Shown one piece after another: positions 1 through 5,854 of a stretch of 8,137 nt of DNA; positions within the stretch are counted from its first letter, which is position 1, and each line of letters begins with the position of its first letter. The notes under the pieces were generated by a model, which was not told the origin of the DNA, ran no database searches, and worked only from the letters and a program-made list of their open reading frames with translations. Where the stretch lies: positions 1 through 8,137 of the forward strand of contig CAMLIA010000188.1 in NCBI GenBank assembly GCA_946479905.1, written 5' to 3'. Both the position numbers and the translations under genes were made by a program. This DNA comes from an uncultured Frankiales bacterium. Lineage in GTDB: Bacteria; Actinomycetota; Actinomycetes; Mycobacteriales; SCTD01.

Positions 1-1682
1 AGAGCATCGACGGCTACGACATCGTCGAGACGGTCGCCCGGCAGCCGTGGGTGCGGGACCACAAGGTCGGGATGATGGGCATCTCCTACGGCGGCATCAG
101 CCAGCTGTTCACGGCCGCCACGCACCCGCCGTCCCTGGAGGCGATCTCGCCGCTGTCGGTCATCGACGCCACCGCCACCACGCTGTACCCCGGCGGCATC
201 CGCAACGACGGCTTCGCCGTGGCGTGGGCCAAGGAGCGCCAGGCCCAGGCCCAGCCGGCGGGACAGGGCAGGAAGGGCACCCAGGGGTACGCCGAGCAGC
301 GCCTGAAGGACGGCGACACGGTCTGCAAGGCCAACCAGGCCCTGCACCCGGAGGCGGCCGACCTGCTGGCCAAGATCCGCGCCAACGCGCACTACGTCCC
401 GAAGGTCGCCGACCCGCTGGACCCGATCACGTTCGTGCACAAGATCAACGTGCCCGTGTTCATGGCGTGCCAGTTCGAGGACGAGCAGACCGGCGGGCAC
501 TGCCCCGCGCTGGTCTCGCACTTCACCGGCACGAAGAAGAAGTGGTTCACCTTCACCAACGGCGCGCACATCGACTCCCTCGACCCGGAGACCTACAACC
601 GCTGGTACGACTTCCTGTCGCTCTACGTCGCCCACCAGCCGCCGATGGAGAACGCCGCGGTGACTGCGGCAGCCAGCCCCGTGATCTACCAGGGCGCGAT
701 GGGCCTGCCGCAGGACGACGCGGTCCTCATGCCACCGGACCCGATCCAGGCGATCCCCACCTACGACGCGGCGCTCGCCGCCTTCGAGAAGCTGCCGTCG
801 GTGCGTGTGCTGTTCGACAACGGCGCCGGCACCTCACCCACCGGTGACTCGACGGCCGGCAACCCCTACCCGGGCTTCGAGCGCTCGTTCGCGGCGCTGC
901 CGGTGCCGGGGACCATCGCCCGCACGTGGTTCCTCGGCCCGAAGGGCGCCCTGTCCGACCGGGTCGGCGGCACGGGCGTCGACGCCTTCACCGCCGATGC
1001 CAAGGCGCTTCCTCCGAACGACTTCGGACCCAACACAGGAAGCGGTGGCCTGTGGGGCAACGCGTCCCAGTGGCAGTGGAGCTGGAAGGCGAACCCGGCC
1101 GGCACCGCCGTCTCCTACCTGACTCCCCCGCTGAAGACCGACACGACCGTGGTCGGTGCCGGTGCCGTGCACCTCTGGGTGCGGTCCTCGACGCCTGACG
1201 TGGACCTGCAGGCGACGATCAGCGAGGTCGCCGGTGACCACGAGACGTTCGTGCAGAACGGGTGGATCCGCGCCAGCGAGCGCGCCCTGGCGACCGGAAC
1301 GGACACGATCTTCAAGCAGCGGAGCACCTTGCTCGAGCCGGTCCCGAGCATGCTCGCGGCGGACGCGCGCCCGATGCCCCGCGGCCGCTTCGTCGAGGTC
1401 GTCATCCCGCTCTACTACGAGGGCCATGCGTACCGTGCCGGCACCCGCATCCGCGTCACGATCGCCGCGCCGAACGGCACGCAGCCGATCTGGTCCTTCC
1501 CGCTGACCGAGCCGAAGGGCACGGGGACGGTCTCGATCGCGTTCTCGCCGACGATGCCGTCGAGCCTCGTGCTGCCCGTGGTCCCGGGTGTCGACGTGCC
1601 GACGGCCCAGCCCGCCTGCCCGAGCCTTCGCAACGAGCCCTGCCGGCCGTACACACCGCTCGTCAACCGCGCCGCTCCCTGA
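1..1682 (+). CDS. CocE/NonD family serine hydrolase (X-Pro dipeptidyl-peptidase type), 5'-truncated
   Basis: The reading frame is open from base 3 at the left edge to TGA at 1680-1682, so the N-terminal part lies outside the window. A GTG at 51 is in frame, but family-like residues precede it (DGYDIVETVARQPW), so it is not the real start. The visible part begins just before the nucleophile elbow G-I-S-Y-G-G; the catalytic serine codon is 84-86. Candidate partners are Asp in QFEDE (codon 480-482) and His in NGAH (567-569). From about base 850 the protein becomes the beta-rich C-terminal domain of X-Pro dipeptidyl-peptidases (HLWVRSSTPDVDL, then GWIRASER). The family hydrolyses esters or amides such as acyl esters and X-Pro peptides; the substrate here cannot be read. 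Several cysteines, two in the last 20 residues, suggest an exported protein, but the signal region is not visible. Family assignment is secure; substrate is unknown. Confidence 0.93.
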   Translation, partial: SIDGYDIVETVARQPWVRDHKVGMMGISYGGISQLFTAATHPPSLEAISPLSVIDATATTLYPGGIRNDGFAVAWAKERQAQAQPAGQGRKGTQGYAEQRLKDGDTVCKANQALHPEAADLLAKIRANAHYVPKVADPLDPITFVHKINVPVFMACQFEDEQTGGHCPALVSHFTGTKKKWFTFTNGAHIDSLDPETYNRWYDFLSLYVAHQPPMENAAVTAAASPVIYQGAMGLPQDDAVLMPPDPIQAIPTYDAALAAFEKLPSVRVLFDNGAGTSPTGDSTAGNPYPGFERSFAALPVPGTIARTWFLGPKGALSDRVGGTGVDAFTADAKALPPNDFGPNTGSGGLWGNASQWQWSWKANPAGTAVSYLTPPLKTDTTVVGAGAVHLWVRSSTPDVDLQATISEVAGDHETFVQNGWIRASERALATGTDTIFKQRSTLLEPVPSMLAADARPMPRGRFVEVVIPLYYEGHAYRAGTRIRVTIAAPNGTQPIWSFPLTEPKGTGTVSIAFSPTMPSSLVLPVVPGVDVPTAQPACPSLRNEPCRPYTPLVNRAAP

Positions 1683-1684
1683 CA

Positions 1685-1698
1685 GGCCCTTCTGGGCC
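1685..1698 (+). terminator. Small hairpin just after the hydrolase stop codon
   Basis: Arms ggccc (1685-1689) and gggcc (1694-1698) are perfect complements around a four-base loop ttct. The hairpin begins two bases after the stop codon. No T-run follows, so it is not a canonical intrinsic terminator; it could be a weak terminator or an mRNA 3'-end stabiliser. A near copy occurs at 2153-2166 after the next gene. Confidence 0.4.
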
Positions 1699-1727
1699 AT
1701 TGCGGCCGCGAAACCGAAGGACGCACG

Positions 1728-1763
1728 CTGGGACGTCCGCCGTCGGCGGCGGGCCCGTCCCAG
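1728..1763 (+). repeat. Nested inverted repeat ahead of the GYD gene
   Basis: The outer arms ctgggacg (1728-1735) and cgtcccag (1756-1763) are perfect 8-bp complements. Inside them ccgcc (1737-1741) and ggcgg (1745-1749) form a second stem around gtc. The 3' outer arm ends at the first bases of the ribosome binding site of the GYD gene (agaggag, 1762-1768), so the structure may limit ribosome access or attenuate transcription from the hydrolase gene. The role is inferred. Confidence 0.45.
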
Positions 1764-1773
1764 AGGAGTCCTC

Positions 1774-2142
1774 GTGGCCAACTACCTGATCGAGGTCGGG
1801 TACACCCCCCAGTCCTGGAGCAGCCAGATCGACTCGCAGGCCAACGTGATCGACCGCATCACGCCGGCCCTGCAGGCCTGCGGCGGCAAGCTGCAGTGCA
1901 TGTACTACGCGTTCGGTGAGGTCGACCTGATCGGGGTGATCGACTTCCCGAGCCCTGAGGACGCAGCCGCCTTCGGCATCGCGGTGGGCTCCTCGGGCGC
2001 GCTCCGGCTCTACCGGACGACACCGCTGCTGTCGATCGACCAGGGCATCGAGTCGATGCGCCGCGCCAGTGAGGCCCGCAAGGTGTACACCCCGCCCGTG
2101 ACGGTGTCCCTGGTCAACCAGCCCACGGCTGCCCGCACGTAG
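1774..2142 (+). CDS. GYD domain-containing protein (122 aa)
   Basis: A GTG start is chosen at 1774 because agaggag (1762-1768) sits 5 bases upstream and the conserved sequence begins directly with MANYLIEVGYTPQSW. The open frame extends farther upstream, but that part is arginine/proline-rich and unlike a protein. Residues 3-100 resemble the GYD family of small alpha/beta ferredoxin-like proteins: an N-terminal beta strand (YLIEVGYT), a helix up to about residue 37, then the strand pair around MYYAFGEVDLIGVIDFPSP (43-61) and a helix beginning PEDAAAF. The family has no established biochemical function; members are probably small cytoplasmic dimers. No catalytic residues or membrane segment are visible. 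The last 20 residues form a polar tail beyond the domain. The gene follows the hydrolase by 91 bp and may share its transcript. Confidence 0.85.
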   Translation: MANYLIEVGYTPQSWSSQIDSQANVIDRITPALQACGGKLQCMYYAFGEVDLIGVIDFPSPEDAAAFGIAVGSSGALRLYRTTPLLSIDQGIESMRRASEARKVYTPPVTVSLVNQPTAART

Positions 2143-2152
2143 GACGACTCCT

Positions 2153-2166
2153 GGTCCCTCTGGGCC
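2153..2166 (+). terminator. Small hairpin after the GYD gene, near copy of the one at 1685-1698
   Basis: Arms ggtcc (2153-2157) and gggcc (2162-2166) pair with one G-U pair in RNA around the loop ctct. It lies 10 bases after the GYD stop codon. No T-run follows. The shared tctgggccat makes it a near copy of the hairpin after the hydrolase gene. Confidence 0.35.
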
Positions 2167-2193
2167 ATCTCCGCCGATTTCGGCCACGTCCCG

Positions 2194-2207
2194 GGCAAGG
2201 GCTTGCC
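2194..2207. promoter_or_regulatory. 14-bp perfect palindrome, possible operator
   Basis: The site is ggcaag-gg-cttgcc, a perfect 6+6 inverted repeat with a two-base centre, too tight for an RNA hairpin but suited to a dimeric DNA-binding protein. It lies 12 bases before the start of the small membrane protein, directly upstream of its ribosome binding site. The core CAAGnnCTTG equals the core of the KstR2 operator consensus as I recall it, but the outer A and T of that consensus are G and C here. Confidence 0.35.
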
Positions 2208-2219
2208 ACCCTGGAGGAC

Positions 2220-2555
2220 GTGCGTCTCGACTTCCACCACCGCCCGACCCTGGTCAAGAGCTGGCTCGCCACCCTGCACGGCCCCAGCCTCACGGTGCGA
2301 CCCAGCCCCGTCGGTCCGCTGCCCGGCTGGCGACCGCTGCTGCGCCTTGCGGTGTCCTGGCACGTGGCCTACGCCCTGGTGGCCTACGCGGGCGCGCTGT
2401 TCATCTCGAGGTCGGGTTCGGCGAACCCCGTGGCCGTTGCCATCCGCGCGGGCGGGACGCTCGGCACCGTGCTGGCCACCGTCGGCGTCTGGTGGGGCGG
2501 CGTCGGCCTGAGCACCGCCCTGTGGTGGACCGGGGTCCGCCGCATCCGCGACTGA
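2220..2555 (+). CDS. Small two-helix membrane protein of unknown function (111 aa)
   Basis: I do not recognise a family. The product has a polar, basic N-terminal part of about 40 residues and two hydrophobic stretches: residues 41-62 (LLRLAVSWHVAYALVAYAGALF) and about 78-103 (glycine- and tryptophan-rich, ending in TALWWTG), closed by the basic tail VRRIRD. Positive charge at both ends suggests both termini face the cytoplasm. Codon third positions are strongly G/C-biased, which supports real coding. The start is uncertain: ggagg (2213-2217) is only 2 bases before the GTG at 2220, closer than usual. The only other in-frame GTG, at 2295, still keeps both helices. The gene is the last of the plus-strand series and meets the response regulator gene tail to tail. 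Confidence 0.7.
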   Translation: MRLDFHHRPTLVKSWLATLHGPSLTVRPSPVGPLPGWRPLLRLAVSWHVAYALVAYAGALFISRSGSANPVAVAIRAGGTLGTVLATVGVWWGGVGLSTALWWTGVRRIRD

Positions 2556-2568
2556 CCTTCGCGCCGGC

Positions 2569-2973
2569 TCAGCCCCGGGAGGCGACGAGCCCGTCGATGA
2601 TCTCGGGGAGGTTGGCCAGGTCCGTCTTCGACACGCACGCCGCGACGCCGAGCCGCTTCGCCTCCTCGGTGAGGGACTCACCCGGGTACGCGGTGAAGAT
2701 CACGACCAGCTGGTCGGGCATGTGGGCCAGGATCTGGGCGGCCGCCTCGATGCCGGTGAGCTTGGGCATCATGTTGTCGAGCAGGATCACCGTGGGCACC
2801 GGCGGCGGGTTGAGGTCCCGGAACTTCTCGACGGCGTCGTGGCCGTCGATGGCCTCGTCCACGACCTGGTACCCGGCGCCCTCCAGGTAGACCCGCGCCA
2901 GCATCCGCATGTCGGGCGAGTCGTCCACGATGAGGACCGTTGTCGGGACCAGTGCGGACTTCGTCATGCCCAT
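2569..2973 (-). CDS. Stand-alone response regulator receiver protein (CheY-like, 134 aa)
   Basis: The protein is a single receiver domain with nothing attached. It has the acidic pair D17-D18 in VLIVDDSPD, the phospho-acceptor D66 in VILLDNMMP, the switch threonine T94 in IFTAYP and the conserved lysine K116 in VSKTD. All residues for Mg2+-dependent phosphorylation by a histidine kinase are present. With no output domain it probably acts by protein-protein contact or as a phosphorelay step. No kinase gene is in the window, so the partner is unknown. The ATG at 2973 is preferred over the one at 2967 because gggaggag (complement of 2983-2990) lies 9 bases upstream. The gene follows the penicillin-binding protein gene by 58 bp on the same strand. 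Confidence 0.95.
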   Translation of the reverse strand: MGMTKSALVPTTVLIVDDSPDMRMLARVYLEGAGYQVVDEAIDGHDAVEKFRDLNPPPVPTVILLDNMMPKLTGIEAAAQILAHMPDQLVVIFTAYPGESLTEEAKRLGVAACVSKTDLANLPEIIDGLVASRG

Positions 2974-2982
2974 GTCCTACCA

Positions 2983-2990
2983 CTCCTCCC
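2983..2990 (-). promoter_or_regulatory. Strong ribosome binding site of the response regulator gene
   Basis: The complement reads gggaggag, 9 bases before the ATG at 2973 and 15 before the alternative at 2967. It decides the start choice and is the strongest Shine-Dalgarno match among the minus-strand genes. Confidence 0.75.
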
Positions 2991-3031
2991 CTATCGCACA
3001 ACCCTCCCTCTTCGGGCTGAACCTGCTGACG

Positions 3032-4576
3032 TCACAGCAGGCGGAGGAAGCGGGCAGCCACCGGTGCCGCTGCGGCGCCGCCCGACGCTCCATCCTTGAG
3101 GTAGACGCAGAACGCGAGACCGCCGCGGAACCCGGTGAACCAGGCGTGCGTGGGCAGTGGCGTGCCCGTGCCGTACTGGGCCGTGCCGGTCTTGCCGGCC
3201 GTGCCCGCGGGCAGCCCGGCCCGCGCCGCCGTCCCTGACGTCACGACGCCGCGCATCAGGGCCCGCAGCGCTGCGGCGTGCGGCACCGGACTGCCGGGCG
3301 TGGGTGCGGTCACGAGGTGCGGCATCCGCCAGCTGCCCGAGGCGACCGCCGCCGACATCGCGGCGAGCAGCAGCGGTGAGGCCTCCACCCGGCCCTGCCC
3401 GATGATGTCGGCGTACGCCTCCGAGGTGCTGCCCGGAGTCGGGACCTCCCCTCCCTCGCCACCGATCGGGAGCAGGTCGCCGCGGCCGAAGCCGAACAGC
3501 TGCGCCGTGCGCCCCACGGTTCCCTTCGGGAAGCCGTCGGCGATCTGCAGGAACGCCGTGTTGCAGGAGCGCGCGAAGGCCGTGGCGAAGGTCATCGAGG
3601 CGGGCAGCGGCTCGTCGTTCCGGAAGGCCTTGCCCCCGAAGACGACCTGCGCCGGGCAGGACACCCGGCTCGCCGGGGACAGGCCGCGGGACAGCGCCGC
3701 CTCGGCGACCACGACCTTGAAGGTCGACCCCGGCGCCTCCGACCTGAGCGCGGGCGGCAGGCCCACGATCGGGGAGTTCGCGATCGCGCGCACCTCCCCT
3801 GTCGCGGCGTCGATGGCCACCAGCCCCGCCGGACCGGACACCCCTGCCAGAGCAGCCTCGGCGGCTCGCTGCACGCGGAGGTCGAGCGTCGTGCGGACTG
3901 CAGCCGCGGCACGTGCCGGGAAGTGCTTGACCAGCCGGACGACCTGGCCGGTGGACCGCTCGACGACCTGGACGTCGCCGCCGGACGTGCCCGTGAGGCG
4001 CTCGTCGTAGATCCGCTCGAGACCTGTCTTGGTCGGACCCGCGCTGCCGAGGACGTTCGCGGCCAGGTCGGCACTGGCCGGCCGCAGGGGCGTGCCGTGC
4101 CGGTCGGTGAGGTCGCCCCGGGACACGAGCGGGTCTGAGCGCGTGAGCAGCTGACCGTTGCGGAGACCCGGGAAGACGGTCGCGGACGTGAAGACCACCC
4201 GCCAGCCGTTCCGGGTCTTCGCGGTGGTGACCTCGTTGCTCCAGGTGAGCTCGCCGAGCCCGGTGAGCTGGGCGGCCACCGTGTAAGCCAGCCGCTTCCC
4301 GTCGGCGGCAAGGGTCCCGGGATGAGGCAGCACGCTCGAGGCCTGCAGCCGCTTGGCGAGTCTCACGTAGGACTCACCCGCGTCCGGGTCGTCGACCGTG
4401 AGCGCTCCCATGGCGTCGTACTGCTGGCGCTTCCACAGCGACAGGAAAGCGGTGGCCACGGCGAGCGAGGCAGCCCGGTCCCGACGGCGCTGCTCGGCCT
4501 GCCGGTGCTGCCAGTAGACGGTGCCCGAGGCCACCACGACGGTCGTGACGACGACCAGCACCAGCCACTTGCGCAT
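3032..4576 (-). CDS. Penicillin-binding protein, class B-type transpeptidase with NTF2-like N-terminal domain (514 aa)
   Basis: This is a peptidoglycan D,D-transpeptidase, anchored in the membrane and acting outside the cell on stem peptides. Residues 4-20 form an uncleaved signal anchor after MRK; there is no lipobox cysteine. Residues about 35-145 resemble the MecA-type NTF2-like domain (ATAFLSLWKRQQYDAM). A dimerisation-type segment follows (RGDLTDRHGTPL at 153-164, GLERIYDERLTGTSGG at 185-200). The transpeptidase domain has all three catalytic motifs: S284-T-F-K287 (active-site serine 284), S337-C-N339 and K462-T-G464, plus IIGQG at 391-395. At 514 residues it is shorter than MecA-type proteins, mainly because little lies between the two dimerisation-segment motifs. 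The ribosome binding site is weak (ggga, 7 bases before ATG). It follows the P450 by 42 bp and may share its transcript. Family certain; exact role in elongation, division or sporulation open. Confidence 0.95.
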   Translation of the reverse strand: MRKWLVLVVVTTVVVASGTVYWQHRQAEQRRRDRAASLAVATAFLSLWKRQQYDAMGALTVDDPDAGESYVRLAKRLQASSVLPHPGTLAADGKRLAYTVAAQLTGLGELTWSNEVTTAKTRNGWRVVFTSATVFPGLRNGQLLTRSDPLVSRGDLTDRHGTPLRPASADLAANVLGSAGPTKTGLERIYDERLTGTSGGDVQVVERSTGQVVRLVKHFPARAAAAVRTTLDLRVQRAAEAALAGVSGPAGLVAIDAATGEVRAIANSPIVGLPPALRSEAPGSTFKVVVAEAALSRGLSPASRVSCPAQVVFGGKAFRNDEPLPASMTFATAFARSCNTAFLQIADGFPKGTVGRTAQLFGFGRGDLLPIGGEGGEVPTPGSTSEAYADIIGQGRVEASPLLLAAMSAAVASGSWRMPHLVTAPTPGSPVPHAAALRALMRGVVTSGTAARAGLPAGTAGKTGTAQYGTGTPLPTHAWFTGFRGGLAFCVYLKDGASGGAAAAPVAARFLRLL

Positions 4577-4618
4577 CGGGACATCCCATCGGACGCAGGC
4601 GTCGGACCGCTACGGAGG

Positions 4619-5767
4619 TCAGCAGACGACCGGCATCCGCTCGATGCCGCTGATGAACGCGTTGTGCCGGCGCGGGAGCGCGGCGTCGGAGGCGAGCGCG
4701 AGGTCCGGGAGGCGCACCAGCAGCTGCTCGAGCAGCACCCGCGTCTCCAGCCGGGCGAGGTAGGCGCCCATGCAGAAGTGCGGCCCCAACCCGAAGGCGA
4801 CGTGGTCGTTGGGGATGCGGCCGGGGTCGAAGACGTCCGGGTGCGCGAACTGCGCGGGGTCCCGGTTGGCCGACTCGTAGAGCAGCAGGGCCTGGTCCCC
4901 CGCGGGGATCGTCACGCCGGCGACCTCGGTGTCCGCGGTCAGGGTCCGGCACATGTTCTTGATCGGCGAGACCCAGCGCAGCATCTCCTCGACGGCGAGC
5001 GGGATCGCCGACGGGTCGGCGCGCAGCGCGTCCCAGTGCTCCCGGTGCCGCAGCAGCTGCTCGACGCCGCCACCGATGACGTGCCGGGTGGTCTCGTCGC
5101 CGCCGATGAGGACGAGCAGCGTCTCGCTGATCACCTGGTCGTCGGTGAGCCGGGCACCGGCGACCTCCGCGTGCGCCAGCACGCTGATGAGGTCCTCACC
5201 CGGCAAGGCCCTGCGGTCCGCGACGAGCTGGGCGGCGTACGTCCGGAAGGCCCCGACCGCCGCGTAGGTCCGCTGCAGGGTGGCCTCGCTCCGGTCGCCC
5301 TGGCCGGCGAGCATGTCCTCGCTCCAGGCGAGCAGCTGCGCACGGTCTGCCGCGGGGATCCCGAGCAGGTCGCCGATGACGTACAGCGGGATAAGGGCCG
5401 CCACCTCGCTGATGAAGTCACCGCCGTCGAAGGCGTCGAGGACGTCGGTGACGATCTGGGTCACCTGCGGCTCGAGCGCGGCGATGCGGCGGGGCGTGAA
5501 CCCCTTGCTGACCAGCGATCTGCGCAGGTGGTGGTCCGGGTCGTCCATGTCGATCATGTGCGGCAGCGGGCCCGTCAGCGGCCGGGAGCCCCCGGCGCTG
5601 CTGAACAGGTCAGGGCGCCGGCTGGCGAACGCGACGGCCTCGTACGACGCGAGGCCCCACAGCCCGCACGTGTCGTCGCGGAAGACCGGCGTGCTCGCGC
5701 GCAGCTCGTCGTACACGCGGTGCGGGTCGCCTGCGTAGAACGCCCCTTCAAGCAGTCCGACGTCCAT
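4619..5767 (-). CDS. Cytochrome P450, CYP142-like (382 aa)
   Basis: A soluble bacterial P450 that uses ferredoxin-delivered electrons and O2 to hydroxylate an organic substrate. The I-helix oxygen-binding motif is IGGDETTR (221-228), the K-helix ExxR is E261-M-L-R264, and the heme loop is FGLGPHFCMG (325-334) with axial ligand C332. Length is normal for the class. Several stretches match my recollection of mycobacterial CYP142, a steroid C26/C27 side-chain hydroxylase: FYA near the start, PVFRD (27-31), MIDMDDP (71-77), LIGGDETTRH, NMCRTLTADTE (271-281) and the end FISG-ER-MPVV. A sterol or similar terminal-carbon substrate is therefore a fair guess. No ferredoxin, reductase or sterol-ring gene is in the window, so this is not confirmed. 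There is no Shine-Dalgarno sequence; TAGCGT 7 bases before the ATG suggests a leaderless transcript. Confidence 0.96.
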   Translation of the reverse strand: MDVGLLEGAFYAGDPHRVYDELRASTPVFRDDTCGLWGLASYEAVAFASRRPDLFSSAGGSRPLTGPLPHMIDMDDPDHHLRRSLVSKGFTPRRIAALEPQVTQIVTDVLDAFDGGDFISEVAALIPLYVIGDLLGIPAADRAQLLAWSEDMLAGQGDRSEATLQRTYAAVGAFRTYAAQLVADRRALPGEDLISVLAHAEVAGARLTDDQVISETLLVLIGGDETTRHVIGGGVEQLLRHREHWDALRADPSAIPLAVEEMLRWVSPIKNMCRTLTADTEVAGVTIPAGDQALLLYESANRDPAQFAHPDVFDPGRIPNDHVAFGLGPHFCMGAYLARLETRVLLEQLLVRLPDLALASDAALPRRHNAFISGIERMPVVC

Positions 5768-5774
5768 GGCTGCG

Positions 5775-5780
5775 ACGCTA
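5775..5780 (-). promoter_or_regulatory. Putative -10 element of a leaderless P450 promoter
   Basis: Read on the minus strand the hexamer is TAGCGT, matching the actinobacterial -10 consensus TANNNT. It ends 7 bases before the ATG at 5767, which would place the transcription start on or next to the start codon. The P450 has no ribosome binding site, as expected for a leaderless message. No clear -35 element is visible. Confidence 0.5.
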
Positions 5781-5791
5781 GCGCGGGCCCA

Positions 5792-5833
5792 GGGTCGCGA
5801 TGGAGTGGTCCCGCGACCCCGAAGACCACTCCA
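5792..5833. repeat. Two interleaved perfect inverted repeats upstream of the P450 gene
   Basis: Repeat A pairs gggtcgcg (5792-5799) with cgcgaccc (5812-5819), 8 bp. Repeat B pairs tggagtggtc (5801-5810) with gaccactcca (5824-5833), 10 bp. They interleave in the order A-B-A'-B', so both can form in one RNA only as a pseudoknot; otherwise they exclude each other. In DNA they lie just upstream of the putative P450 -10 element, where an operator would sit. They also lie 21 bases past the stop codon of the PLP-enzyme gene, so an attenuator or 3'-end structure is possible. No T-run follows on the minus strand. Confidence 0.6.
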
Positions 5834-5854
5834 AGGCGACTCTCGAACCCGAGC

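Noticed and set aside
1588..1773. Upstream extension of the GYD open frame into the hydrolase gene
   Set aside because: Sequence composition is arginine/proline-rich shadow; the family match and ribosome binding site both point to 1774.
2530..2578. ccgggg / ccccgg arms around the convergent stop codons as a bidirectional terminator
   Set aside because: Only 6 bp with a loop of about 37 bases and no T-run; this is expected by chance in such GC-rich DNA.
4656..4663. AACGCGTT, resembling the AACnnGTT core of the KstR operator
   Set aside because: It lies inside the P450 coding sequence at a conserved Asn-Ala-Phe stretch, and the outer T and A of the consensus are absent.
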